Below are positions 1 through 8,423 of a DNA stretch of 64,000 bases, piece by piece (positions within the stretch are counted from its first letter, which is position 1; every line of letters begins with the position of its first letter). The position numbers and the translations under genes were made by a program. Source of the stretch: JADKIH01 sp031367345 (GTDB lineage Bacteria; Bacteroidota; Bacteroidia; AKYH767-A; 2013-40CM-41-45); assembly GCA_031367345.1 (NCBI GenBank), contig JANLPR010000025.1, positions 4,493 through 68,492 of the forward strand, written 5' to 3'. The notes beneath the pieces are model-generated. The model saw only the letters and a list, made by a program, of their open reading frames with translations, did no database searches and was not told where the DNA came from.

Positions 1-56
1 GCGGTTTCTGCGGGAGAATAATCACAGCATTTTTTTTGCCCACAGAAACCACAGAT
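1..56. repeat. Intergenic direct repeat, copy 1, with palindromic ends
   Basis: This stretch is repeated at 175-230. Its two ends are near-complementary: a CTGCGGTTTCTGCGGG-type arm and a CCCACAGAAACCACAG-type arm around a T-rich centre, so each copy can fold into a hairpin. It resembles the short dispersed intergenic repeats common in Bacteroidota genomes. No coding potential was seen in 1-291. Confidence 0.7.
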
Positions 57-77
57 TTTTTTTTCGTGAATCGGAGG

Positions 78-119
78 TCGTGAATCGTAATTTGTAAATC
101 GTGAATCGTAATTTGTAGT
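78..119. repeat. Two-copy 21-bp tandem repeat
   Basis: Two adjacent 21-bp copies share the core TCGTGAATCGTAATTTGTA, at 78-96 and 99-117. They lie between the two hairpin repeats. The wording resembles the GTAATTTGAGAGTT array at 2236-2419. No function is apparent. Confidence 0.6.
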
Positions 120-174
120 TTATGGTTTTTGATTTAACCCCCTACAAACTGAACTAATTTTTCTGCGGTTTTCT

Positions 175-230
175 GCGGTTTCTGCGGGAGAATAATCACA
201 GCATTTTTTTTGCCCACAGAAACCACAGAT
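175..230. repeat. Intergenic direct repeat, copy 2, with palindromic ends
   Basis: This is the second copy of the hairpin-forming element at 1-56, matching it along its length. It lies just downstream of the minus-strand CoA-binding gene and could act as that gene's transcript end, although the T tract sits inside the loop and not after the stem. Confidence 0.7.
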
Positions 231-291
231 AAGCGCAGATTTTTTCCAAAAAATTTTGAATTCTGAATTTTATCCTTTGCCCAATCACCTA

Positions 292-657
292 TCAGTACTG
301 CCCGGTATTTAGCATCACCAACGTGCACGCCTCGATATTTTCAATACCTTTTTTGGCTGCAAGTTTTTCCAGCTCCTGATTTTCGGCTCCGGGATTGTAG
401 ATAATTCGTTTGGGATGGAGCGACAAAATATAGTCGTAAAATCCCTTCTGATTATTGGCCGATAAGTACATTGTCACGGTTTCAATATCTTCAAATGACG
501 GCATACCTGTTTCTATTATGACTCCCGACACTTCCCCTTCCCGCCTTCCAACGGCAGCAACTAACTCCCCATTGCGAACCAAACTCCTAATAGCCATATT
601 GGAATATCGTTCCGTTTTTTCGGAAGCTCCTAACACCAATGTTCTCCTCTTTTCCAT
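292..657 (-). CDS. CoA-binding domain protein (YccU-like)
   Basis: A 121-residue protein that fits a single small Rossmann-like CoA-binding domain (CoA_binding_2 type). The N-terminus has the glycine-containing beta strand TLVLGASEKTERYSNMA, typical of the nucleotide-binding loop. The middle has the MYLSANNQ and the LHPKRIIYNPGAENQELE segments found in this family, and the C-terminus has EACTLVML. The length is what is expected for these stand-alone proteins. The physiological role of the family is not established; binding of CoA or an acyl-CoA is inferred from fold. The gene is read toward the left edge. It starts 22 bp downstream of the MFS gene stop, so the two are probably co-transcribed. 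Confidence 0.8.
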   Translation of the reverse strand: MEKRRTLVLGASEKTERYSNMAIRSLVRNGELVAAVGRREGEVSGVIIETGMPSFEDIETVTMYLSANNQKGFYDYILSLHPKRIIYNPGAENQELEKLAAKKGIENIEACTLVMLNTGQY

Positions 658-679
658 ATCACTAATTTACTTTAATTAA

Positions 680-1960
680 CTACATTATTTCTATGTATTT
701 CAAATCTTTATGATACGTCTCCTCCATCCTACTTAAAGCAAAAAATGCAATTACAAGTGCAAAAAATCCGACGATCAAACAACTGTTTACCAATGAAAGA
801 TCGAGCGAACGGCGGAAGAAATTTAGTAAAAAAGTAAGTAAGACGAGCGAACCACGAACGAAATTAGGAACCGTGGTTGTAACCGTAGAGCGAATATTTG
901 TTCCAAATTGTTCGGAAGCAACGGTGACAAAAACGGCCCAGTAGCCGGCCGATAAACCAAGCAAAGCACAGATCCAATAAAAGAGCGTCGGACTAATTTC
1001 TTTGGCAAAAAGATAGACAGGTACAAAAATGGTGGTAAGAACGAGATATAAGAAAATGATCTTTTTCCTGCTTTTAAAAACCTGACTTAAATACCCGCTC
1101 ATAAAATCGCCAAAGGAAGTTCCCAGGTAAAAGAACATCACAGCATTTCCGGTATTGACATTCACTATTCCTTTTTCGGCGCAAATATCTTTTGCAAGCG
1201 CGATCAGAATTCCAATCATAAACCAAATTGGAACGCCGATTGCGATACAATTGAAGTATTTTTTTCTCCGTTCATATTGGCTGAAGAGTTTGAAAAAATT
1301 ACCCTTCGAAACAACATCCGTCTCGAGGGAACGATACATGTGACTTTCATAAGCACCGAATCGGAGAACCAACAAGAACAATCCTAATACACCACCGATA
1401 ATATAAGCTACTTGCCAGTTGAGCAACTCATGACCGGTAATCCTGTTGAGTACGCCGGAAAAAAGATCACCATGTTTAGCCACCAGATTAGCCACGACAG
1501 CGCCAAGCACCCCAAACGACACAACGATCATGGTTCCATATCCGCGATGTTTCTGCGTCATCGTTTCGCTCACTAAAGTAATACCAGCTCCCAGTTCACC
1601 TGCGAGTCCTATTCCGGCAATAAATCGTAGCACGGCATAGGAATGTAAATCAGTTACAAAAGCATTAGCAAGATTGGCTATTGAGTAAAGGAGAATAGAT
1701 CCGAAGAGTACAGACACGCGTCCTTTGCGATCGCCCAAAATGCCCCAGAGAATACCTCCTATCAGCATGCCAATCATTTGCCAATTCATTAATGCCAAAC
1801 CTGCATCAGTGAGAGCTTGTCCGCTGAGCCCTAGCGATTCGAGCGAGGGATTCTTAATTACTTGAAAAAGAATGAGGTCGTAAATATCGACGAAGTAACC
1901 TAAAGCGGCTACGACAACAATAATATTTAGCGGCGAGGTGATTGCATTTTTTTGTGCCAT
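680..1960 (-). CDS. MFS transporter
   Basis: An inner-membrane protein of about 426 residues with roughly 12 hydrophobic segments. The loop after the second segment reads GGILWGILGDRKGRVSVLFG, the GxLaDrxGRk signature of the major facilitator superfamily. The AGIGLAGELGAGITLVSE segment resembles sugar, osmolyte or metabolite:H+ symporters (MHS-like), but the substrate cannot be read from sequence. I chose the ATG at 1960: a longer reading would begin at a TTG at 1972, which lies inside the promoter -7 element at 1970-1977. The first membrane helix follows directly after this ATG. It probably forms a transcription unit with the CoA-binding gene downstream. Confidence 0.88.
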   Translation of the reverse strand: MAQKNAITSPLNIIVVVAALGYFVDIYDLILFQVIKNPSLESLGLSGQALTDAGLALMNWQMIGMLIGGILWGILGDRKGRVSVLFGSILLYSIANLANAFVTDLHSYAVLRFIAGIGLAGELGAGITLVSETMTQKHRGYGTMIVVSFGVLGAVVANLVAKHGDLFSGVLNRITGHELLNWQVAYIIGGVLGLFLLVLRFGAYESHMYRSLETDVVSKGNFFKLFSQYERRKKYFNCIAIGVPIWFMIGILIALAKDICAEKGIVNVNTGNAVMFFYLGTSFGDFMSGYLSQVFKSRKKIIFLYLVLTTIFVPVYLFAKEISPTLFYWICALLGLSAGYWAVFVTVASEQFGTNIRSTVTTTVPNFVRGSLVLLTFLLNFFRRSLDLSLVNSCLIVGFFALVIAFFALSRMEETYHKDLKYIEIM

Positions 1961-1969
1961 AGTTCGCAA

Positions 1970-1999
1970 CAAATTTAGTATTGATATTCAAGCAACAAA
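1970..1999 (-). promoter_or_regulatory. Bacteroidota-type promoter of the MFS gene
   Basis: Read on the minus strand: TTTG (1996-1999), an 18-bp spacer, then TAAATTTG (1970-1977), an exact match to TAnnTTTG. The ATG lies only 9 nt after the -7 element, so the transcript would be nearly leaderless. Confidence 0.7.
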
Positions 2000-2051
2000 G
2001 GGGGAGTGATGAAAAAAAATAACAAAATGCAAGAAAAATGCGCAATTAGAA

Positions 2052-2081
2052 TTTGTCAGAATAGAATTTATACTACTTTTG
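2052..2081 (+). promoter_or_regulatory. Bacteroidota-type promoter of tRNA-Ser
   Basis: TTTG (2052-2055), an 18-bp spacer, then TACTTTTG (2074-2081), matching TAnnTTTG. The tRNA begins 6 bases past the end of this element, as expected for a start site close to the mature 5' end. Confidence 0.75.
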
Positions 2082-2086
2082 CCCTC

Positions 2087-2173
2087 GGAGAGTTGGCAGA
2101 GCGGTCGATTGCGGCAGTCTTGAAAACTGTTGAGGTGTTACAGCCTCCTGGGGTTCGAATCCCTAACTCTCCG
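2087..2173 (+). tRNA. tRNA-Ser (anticodon UGA)
   Basis: An 87-nt class II tRNA. The acceptor arms GGAGAGT and ACTCTCC pair, followed by discriminator G. The anticodon loop is CTTGAAA in a five-pair stem, giving UGA and reading UCA serine codons. A long variable arm (GAGGTGTTACAGCCTC) precedes the T arm with GGTTCGAATCC. CCA is not encoded. It has its own promoter and a terminator at 2187-2214. Confidence 0.97.
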
Positions 2174-2186
2174 CTTCAAAAATCAG

Positions 2187-2214
2187 ATGCCTCATTTAAT
2201 GGGGCATTTTTTTT
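2187..2214 (+). terminator. Rho-independent terminator after tRNA-Ser
   Basis: ATGCCTCAT and ATGGGGCAT form a 9-bp stem (one G.U pair) with a short TTTA-type loop, followed by a run of eight T. Confidence 0.85.
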
Positions 2215-2235
2215 GTCTTTATTTTTTAGTAAGAT

Positions 2236-2419
2236 GTAATTTGAGAATGGTAATTTGAGAGTTGAAATTTGGGGGTTGTAATTTCAGAATTGTAATTTGA
2301 GAGTTGTAATTTGAGAGTTGTAATTTGAGAGTTGTAATTTGAGAGTTGTAATTTGAGAGTTGTAATTTGAGAATTGTAATTTTTAAGAATTGTGATTCGA
2401 AAATTGTAATTCGAGAGTT
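2236..2419. repeat. Array of 14-bp tandem repeats, consensus GTAATTTGAGAGTT
   Basis: Thirteen units lie in a row. Twelve are exactly 14 bp and one (2376-2391) carries a 2-bp insertion. Units 2292-2361 are identical and those at both ends are diverged, as expected for an array that expands by slippage from its centre. The period is not a multiple of three, so reading frames through it are spurious. It fills most of the 373-bp gap between tRNA-Ser and the next gene. Confidence 0.9.
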
Positions 2420-2546
2420 GAAAATGTGCTTGTAATACATTTTGCATGAGAGTAAATTCATTACCGTCATTCAGTCCTAGGCGTGTGTACTTAAGTTTAA
2501 AATTGCACCATTTAGCTTATATTTCTGTTAGGAGCAATCGGTTACA

Positions 2547-4127
2547 TTATTTCACTTCCAACAAATCAAACTTATAAGATTTACTTGCACTGGTCATATT
2601 GTTAAAGTCTGTAAGTGGAATTAAAAATCCTCCGTTGATGGTGAGGAAATCACCAAGTAGCAATTCAGAGCTTTTCTTTTCGTTTAATGAACCGGAATAA
2701 ACATTTGTTACACCTTTAATCGAAAACTCAGAAATCAACAAATCGTTTTTTTCTTTTCGTGCCGATTCAATAGTCTCCTTATAGTTTTCAAATATTGTAG
2801 AGCCAATTTCATTCGTTTCTGGCAAGCCTGTACTTAAATAAGACTTCCCATTTTTTGAGTATAATTGAATTTCATGTTTTCCACCTCCAACTTGTCGTGA
2901 ATTAGATGCCACTGATCCTGACCAATTCATTCCGTCATTTGAGAGCGAGAAAAACAAATCATCGTAACGATCGATTAATAATGTAAGATCGTTGTATCCT
3001 GAAGGTTTAAACACATTAGCACAAACTAAGAACGCTCCGTTTTGATTGATGATTTGATTTATGCAGTAATCGTAATCAAATGGGTTTTTCACTTTTCCAA
3101 TGGCTTTAATACATGACTCCATCTTCGAATCAAAGTAATTTACCTTCATAGAAATTGATTTAAAGTCTGATTTCTGTATGGTATTTATGAATATCCCACT
3201 TTTATTTTGCTGAATATCTTTTAGCAGACCAACGACAACAACTTTATCTGTTCCGGAAAATTCGTATGAAATTTCATTTGCATTTTCAATAAGTTGAATT
3301 CCATAATCCCCTAGATTCAATGTCTTCAATCTAGCAAATAAAAACGAATTTGAAATTTGATTGAGGTTAGCATTTAATTCTGTGCATTTAGGAATGTTCC
3401 CTTTGCTTTCAATTGTACAAAAGATATTGCGAGGAACTTCCGAATTTTGATATGAAGCCAAATAAAATAAATTTCCATTATCATCAACTCGATAATTGTA
3501 GGAAATTAGTTGATTTCCATTATACATATTTTGAATCGACTTTCCCCAAATCTTTTTATAGCCATTCATATCCAATAAAATTGCACTTACTTCTTCTGGC
3601 TTTTTCTTGTCTTGCATTTTATTTACAACTAACAATTTCGACCCATCGGGAGAAAAGGAAAAAAAGAATTTTCTTTTAGCAAATTCCATCATCGATATAT
3701 TGATTCTGGCATCTTTTGTTGGAGAATTAGTAACTTCTCCTGATGATGAAATTGTCTTTATATTTATTGTTTTAGTTTTATCGCTCTTTTCCCAAGTTGA
3801 ATAAAGAATAATCACTTTCCCATTTACAAAATATGCTCCTTCAAATGGTTCCGACGAAACATTTAACGAGAAATCTTTCGACCATATTTTAGTAAGCGTA
3901 GAATTGTCAAATTTCTGAACAATAAATTTTTCCATCATTCCAATTCCGCTACTGGAATTTAAAACATAAAATCCTTCATTATCAGATCCAAGAATTTTTC
4001 TTAGCTGTTCATTTCGTTCAAAATTATTTTCATGCCCACTTTTAATAATCATGTTGTTTTGGGCACCAACAGATAAACTAATTAGTGAAAATAGAATAAT
4101 TAGGAATATGTTATTTTTAAGCTTCAT
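2547..4127 (-). CDS. Secreted protein of unknown function
   Basis: I do not recognise the family. The protein has about 526 residues. It starts at the ATG at 4127 because this places a signal peptide (KLKNNIFLIILFSLISL, cleavage near SVGAQ) at the very N-terminus; the upstream in-frame ATG at 4160 would add 11 residues in front of it. The body is beta-rich, with segments such as FFFSFSPDGSKLLVVNK that recall WD40/PD40-like propeller blades, so a beta-propeller is possible. There is no recognisable T9SS sorting domain at the C-terminus. It stands alone, with a promoter-like element at 4186-4193, and is likely periplasmic or attached to the outer membrane. Confidence 0.7.
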   Translation of the reverse strand: MKLKNNIFLIILFSLISLSVGAQNNMIIKSGHENNFERNEQLRKILGSDNEGFYVLNSSSGIGMMEKFIVQKFDNSTLTKIWSKDFSLNVSSEPFEGAYFVNGKVIILYSTWEKSDKTKTINIKTISSSGEVTNSPTKDARINISMMEFAKRKFFFSFSPDGSKLLVVNKMQDKKKPEEVSAILLDMNGYKKIWGKSIQNMYNGNQLISYNYRVDDNGNLFYLASYQNSEVPRNIFCTIESKGNIPKCTELNANLNQISNSFLFARLKTLNLGDYGIQLIENANEISYEFSGTDKVVVVGLLKDIQQNKSGIFINTIQKSDFKSISMKVNYFDSKMESCIKAIGKVKNPFDYDYCINQIINQNGAFLVCANVFKPSGYNDLTLLIDRYDDLFFSLSNDGMNWSGSVASNSRQVGGGKHEIQLYSKNGKSYLSTGLPETNEIGSTIFENYKETIESARKEKNDLLISEFSIKGVTNVYSGSLNEKKSSELLLGDFLTINGGFLIPLTDFNNMTSASKSYKFDLLEVK

Positions 4128-4185
4128 AAGTAATATTTTTCGATTGTTAAATTTTTGCACTTCAATTGGAAAATTAAATTTGAGC

Positions 4186-4193
4186 CAAATATA
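4186..4193 (-). promoter_or_regulatory. Possible -7 element upstream of the 2547-4127 gene
   Basis: On the minus strand this reads TATATTTG, an exact TAnnTTTG match 58 nt before the start codon. No TTTG is visible at the -33 position, so support is moderate. Confidence 0.5.
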
Positions 4194-4445
4194 TAAAATA
4201 ATTACGATTCATTCTTCGGCAGAATGTTATGTGAAGGTTTGTTGGTGGATCATTCAGCAGCACACAGTTGAATTAATTGGTTGAATGCGATTTACAGATA
4301 AGTAAGGTCTTGTTCAAATCAGACCCTCTCGAATTACGATAGTAAAGCGTAATGCTGTTCGGAATTAATAGCTAACCATCAAAAATAGTACGTGCACCTC
4401 ACTAAACATTCCGCTTTTCGGCGGTTAATCGTTATTCATTACTCA
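4194..4445. other. Intergenic stretch without a recognised feature
   Basis: The gap of about 318 bp between the two minus-strand genes holds the -7 element above. It also holds a short stretch (about 4424-4445) of TTATTCATTACTCATTATT type that resembles the dispersed TTACTAATCACT repeats at 21.5 and 62.3 kb. Nothing else was seen. Confidence 0.5.
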
Positions 4446-5615
4446 TTATTCCACTCCTCTCTTCGTCGGTGTCCACATGCCGCTTTTGATTCCTTTTTGA
4501 AAAATAAAATATCCTTTTACCAATGCTAGATTCATCATTGAAAAATATGCTACAAAACGAATTAATTTATTGTTCACTCCTACTCGTTTCAGAAGCCAAT
4601 CGAAGATTGGTGTTGCTAACAATACTAACTCTGCAATAAAAAGAAAGAGGAAATAATTAGATCTCGGAATTAAAAAAAATAGACTTACCAACGACGACAA
4701 TAAAAACAACGGAGTAATCCACCGAATAAATTTATGACTGATAAAACAAAAGCCGGCGGCGTGAAATGGATTCATCAGAAATTTTTTGAAGCGTGAAAGA
4801 TTCTGAAAATTACCTGCAGAGATACGAGCTTTTCGTTTGAACTCTACCGACACTTCATTGGGAATATCCTCGTAACAAATTGCCTCCAAATCATTCACGC
4901 ATTTAAATCCATTTTCCAATATTTTCATAGAAATATAAAAATCGTCGACGAGCGAATCGGCCGGTACATTTTCAAATAAATTTTTTCGAAGAATATAACA
5001 ACCTCCAAAAGGTCCCATCATAGTTCCGAATACAATCCCTTCGTAGTACTTAATTAAATTTTCACGTTGAATATATGATTTCTCTTGCATTGAGATTCCG
5101 TCTTTCTTTATTCCAATGTTTAGAATATTGGCTCCAACCAAGCCAATTTTTTCATCAGAAAAATGTCGAACGAGTTTTGTAATAGTATTTTTTTCGAAAT
5201 AAACATTCGCATCGGTTAGAATGATCAATGGAAATTTAGCTGCCTTTACTAAGTCATTTACCACCGAAGGTTTACCTCTACGTTTATCGAATTCAAAAAG
5301 GCGAACTCTATTATCCTTTAAGATTAGTTCATTGACAATGTCATTCGTTTTATCAGAAGAACAATCCGAACCAATCAATATTTCGATTTTATCGCTGGGA
5401 TAATCGCAACTTAGTACCGTTTCGATTTTTTGACGAATAACATTTTCCTCATTAAACGCTGCAATTAGAATTGAAACAGATGTTTCTTTATCGTCAGGTA
5501 AATTGACAACACCTTTTCCGTTTGCCAAAACTTTCAAGAGCAGAGGAAAAAGAACATAAGAATAAAACACACTAAAAACGCTGACTAGAAAAACAAGGAA
5601 GAGAAATAAATTCAT
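4446..5615 (-). CDS. Membrane glycosyltransferase family 2
   Basis: About 389 residues. An N-terminal membrane helix (NLFLFLVFLVSVFSVFYSYVLF) is followed by a GT-A domain with VSILIAAFNEENVI (nucleotide-binding strand), ILTDANVYF (the DxD-equivalent), GGCYILRKNLF and LVDDFYISMKI, then RKARISAGNFQ where processive enzymes have QxxRW. Two or three hydrophobic helices close the protein. The layout matches cellulose-synthase-like GT2 enzymes of the inner membrane; donor and product are unknown. I start at the ATG at 5615; the longer reading begins at a TTG at 5624. It is divergent from the GWxTD/GT2 pair that follows, which suggests a shared envelope-glycan role. Confidence 0.82.
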   Translation of the reverse strand: MNLFLFLVFLVSVFSVFYSYVLFPLLLKVLANGKGVVNLPDDKETSVSILIAAFNEENVIRQKIETVLSCDYPSDKIEILIGSDCSSDKTNDIVNELILKDNRVRLFEFDKRRGKPSVVNDLVKAAKFPLIILTDANVYFEKNTITKLVRHFSDEKIGLVGANILNIGIKKDGISMQEKSYIQRENLIKYYEGIVFGTMMGPFGGCYILRKNLFENVPADSLVDDFYISMKILENGFKCVNDLEAICYEDIPNEVSVEFKRKARISAGNFQNLSRFKKFLMNPFHAAGFCFISHKFIRWITPLFLLSSLVSLFFLIPRSNYFLFLFIAELVLLATPIFDWLLKRVGVNNKLIRFVAYFSMMNLALVKGYFIFQKGIKSGMWTPTKRGVE

Positions 5616-5781
5616 ACCGGGCAATGGCTCAATTTGCGAGTGTTAATTTACCTCAAAAAAGCACAATAAAAAGCACATGAACAAATCTTTGTCATTGCCT
5701 TGTTAAACTTACTGAAGATTAAATAAATTATCATGTGGTTTAATTTATAATTCTTAATTTTAAAGAAGCAAAAATAGCTCG

Positions 5782-7242
5782 ATGAAAAAATTATTGTCCT
5801 TCCTATTACTTTCATTCTCAGTTGTTACGGTATCTGAAGCAAAATTAACGGCATATTTGTCGTTTGGCACTTTCGACAATCCTACCGGTAATCCATACAT
5901 TGAAACCTACTTAAAAATTATTGGGAATACTTCAAAAGCGATCAAAACGGAAAAAGGAACGATACAGAGTAAAATTGAAGTTAAATGGATTTTTAAGAAC
6001 GGCGATAAAATTGTTCACTTTGAAAAATACAATCTGCTAAGTCCTGAACTTACCTCAAAAGACACATTGATTCCCGACTTCATTAATCAGCAACGAATCA
6101 GTTTAGAGTCGGGTAAATATTCGGTTGAATTATATCTAAAGGATATTAACTCAAACGATCCCGAAATTAGAATGGAACAAAATGTTGAATTGAAATTCAA
6201 TAAAGACACCGTTCAAATTTCGGACATTGAATTGTTAGAATCATATTCTCCTTCTACAGAAACTTCCATCTTCACAAAAAACGGCTATCACCTTACTCCT
6301 TTCCCCGACAATTTTTATCCGGAAGAAATAAAAAAGATTCGTTTTTATGCAGAGGTTTACAATACACTTTCGACGAACAACGATCCATTTTTGATCAGAT
6401 ATTATTTATCGAACGACAATAACAATCAGTTGTTAGAAGATATGGTTATTTCAAGAAAAGAGAAAGCACAAGCGGTGAATCCGATACTTGGTGAATTTCC
6501 ATTAGAAAATTTACCGAGTGGAAATTGGAATGTCAATATAGAAGTAGTAAATAAATACAATAAGCTTTTAGCATATAAAAAAATATTTTTTCAGCGATCG
6601 AATACCGTTCGTAAACCGATAGTGAGTACCGACTATGAAAATTTAAATATCACGAATACCTTTGTAAGCAACATTACAAATCCGGATACACTCGTTTATT
6701 TGATCGATGTTTTATACCCTATTTCGTCAGCCAGCGAAATCAATGTAGAGGAAAATCAAATGGTAATACATGATGTAAAATCAATGCAAAAATTTCTTTA
6801 CTATTTTTGGGGTAAGAGAAACAATGCCGATCCACAAACAGCATGGACAAATTATATGATTGAAGTAACGAAAGTGAATCGCTCATTTGGCGCTCTTAAT
6901 AGAAGAGGTTACGAAACCGATCGGGGAAGAGTTTATTTGCAGTATGGGGCTCCGAGTACGATGACAGAATATAAGGACGATCCGGAAGCATTTCCGTACG
7001 AGATTTGGCATTTTCTGACACTAGGCAATCAGACCAATAAAAAATTTATTTTCTATTGTAGAGAAATGGTGACTCAAAATTATAAGCTCTTACATTCAGA
7101 TGCAAAGGGAGAAATTTTTAATTCACATTGGGAGTTAGACCTACATTCAAGAGGGCAACAATACGGTCCGGATTTAGACATTGAGAAAGCTGACGATATT
7201 TACGGAAGTAAGACAAAAGAAAATTTTAATAATCCACGCTAA
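5782..7242 (+). CDS. GWxTD domain-containing protein
   Basis: A 486-residue protein with a signal peptide (KKLLSFLLLSFSVVTVSEA). The C-terminal third carries the GWxTD-domain signature: a tryptophan-rich helix (YYFWGKRNNADPQTAW), then RRGYETDRGRVYLQYGAP, and further on PYEIWHF. The eponymous tryptophan is tyrosine here (GYETD). The family is widespread in Bacteroidota and related phyla. Its function is not established, but it is exported. A GT2 gene follows after 53 bp on the same strand, a pairing that suggests co-transcription. The N-terminal two thirds look like beta-sandwich repeats without a recognised family. Confidence 0.85.
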   Translation: MKKLLSFLLLSFSVVTVSEAKLTAYLSFGTFDNPTGNPYIETYLKIIGNTSKAIKTEKGTIQSKIEVKWIFKNGDKIVHFEKYNLLSPELTSKDTLIPDFINQQRISLESGKYSVELYLKDINSNDPEIRMEQNVELKFNKDTVQISDIELLESYSPSTETSIFTKNGYHLTPFPDNFYPEEIKKIRFYAEVYNTLSTNNDPFLIRYYLSNDNNNQLLEDMVISRKEKAQAVNPILGEFPLENLPSGNWNVNIEVVNKYNKLLAYKKIFFQRSNTVRKPIVSTDYENLNITNTFVSNITNPDTLVYLIDVLYPISSASEINVEENQMVIHDVKSMQKFLYYFWGKRNNADPQTAWTNYMIEVTKVNRSFGALNRRGYETDRGRVYLQYGAPSTMTEYKDDPEAFPYEIWHFLTLGNQTNKKFIFYCREMVTQNYKLLHSDAKGEIFNSHWELDLHSRGQQYGPDLDIEKADDIYGSKTKENFNNPR

Positions 7243-7295
7243 GGAATTTCTAGTATTTTTACCACTTCCACTGTTAAGTTCAGCCGCCAGACCAT

Positions 7296-8318
7296 ATGTC
7301 AATAAAAATTGCAGTAGTAATCCTAAATTGGAATGGCAAAAAACTGCTCGAACAATTTTTACCTTCTGTGGTGAAATACAGTAAGTCGCTTGCAGAAGTG
7401 ATTGTTGCTGATAACGCAAGTACAGATGATTCTATTTCATTTATAAGACATGAATTTCCTACAGTTAGAATCATCCAAAACAAAAGTAATCTAGGTTTTA
7501 CAGGTGGTTATAATGAGGCATTAAAATATGTCGACGCAACGTATTATGTTTTATTGAATAGCGATGTAGAAGTAACTGAAAACTGGATACAACCTATTTT
7601 GACATTAATGGAAAGCGATAGTTCGATTGGAGCTTGTCAGCCGAAAATTCTTTCATACCACGACAAGACATCCTTTGAATATGCCGGAGCCGGCGGAGGC
7701 TTTATAGATAATATGGGTTATCCATTTTGTAGAGGGAGAGTTTTTAATTCGCTTGAAAAAGATGAACAGCAGTATAATGATACACTTCCGGTTTTTTGGG
7801 CAACGGGAGCATGTATGTTTGTGAGAGCCGATGTTTATAAAAAACTGAATGGATTAGATGAACAATTTTTCGCACACATGGAAGAAATTGACTTGTGTTG
7901 GAGAATGCAGTTAGCGGGCAATTCAGTGTATTACTGTGGACAATCGACCGTTTATCATGTAGGTGGAGGAACATTGGCAAAGAATAATCCGCGAAAAACA
8001 TACTTGAACTTTCGTAATAATTTGTTGATGATTTACAAAAACGGAGGAGATAAAAAGAGTAAAATTTTGCAAAAAAGAAGATTTTTTGATTTATTAGCAG
8101 CTTTAAAATTTTTGATTACCAACGGTAAAGCAGATGCTCTGGCTGTATTAAAGGCCCATAGAGATTACAAAGAGATAAGTAAAACGTATACCAGCGGTGC
8201 CGAGAGCCCAATCAGGAAGCCACTTTTAACAATTTATAAACACAGCATTTTGTGGGATTACTATCTTTACGGTCGAAGAAAATTTACTTCATTGAGGTGG
8301 ACGAAGAAAGGTGAGTAA
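7296..8318 (+). CDS. Glycosyltransferase family 2 (rhamnosyltransferase-like)
   Basis: A 340-residue soluble GT-A protein. It has the N-terminal VVILNWNGKKLLE strand, VIVADNASTDDS, then VLLNSDVEV (the DxD-type motif), ATGACMFVRADVY in the acceptor region and FFAHMEEIDLCWR with the catalytic-base region of the family. There are no membrane helices, so it acts at the cytoplasmic face of the membrane. The closest recognisable group is the WbbL/rhamnosyltransferase-like GT2 enzymes that build O-antigen or cell-surface glycans. The actual sugar is not known. It follows the GWxTD gene and is probably translated from the same transcript. Confidence 0.88.
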   Translation: MSIKIAVVILNWNGKKLLEQFLPSVVKYSKSLAEVIVADNASTDDSISFIRHEFPTVRIIQNKSNLGFTGGYNEALKYVDATYYVLLNSDVEVTENWIQPILTLMESDSSIGACQPKILSYHDKTSFEYAGAGGGFIDNMGYPFCRGRVFNSLEKDEQQYNDTLPVFWATGACMFVRADVYKKLNGLDEQFFAHMEEIDLCWRMQLAGNSVYYCGQSTVYHVGGGTLAKNNPRKTYLNFRNNLLMIYKNGGDKKSKILQKRRFFDLLAALKFLITNGKADALAVLKAHRDYKEISKTYTSGAESPIRKPLLTIYKHSILWDYYLYGRRKFTSLRWTKKGE

Positions 8319-8423
8319 ATACTTTTTCTGTAAGAAACCTATCACTTTTGGTACAACAATCGATCACTAAATCTCTATAATTAGCATGACCTGTATTTTA
8401 GCAGGCCTACTATCTATTTTGCA

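Noticed and set aside
134..328. Minus-strand 64-codon frame at the left edge
   Set aside because: It covers the 175-230 hairpin repeat and the end of the CoA-binding gene, with no recognisable motif.
2006..2239. Small plus-strand frame across the tRNA
   Set aside because: It overlaps tRNA-Ser, its promoter and its terminator completely.
2236..2419. CRISPR array
   Set aside because: Units are 14 bp and contiguous with no spacers, and no cas genes are present.
2219..2470. Minus-strand reading frames with NYNSQIT-type protein repeats
   Set aside because: They come from the 14-bp tandem DNA repeat. The period is not a multiple of three and several frames are open at once, so this is not a gene.
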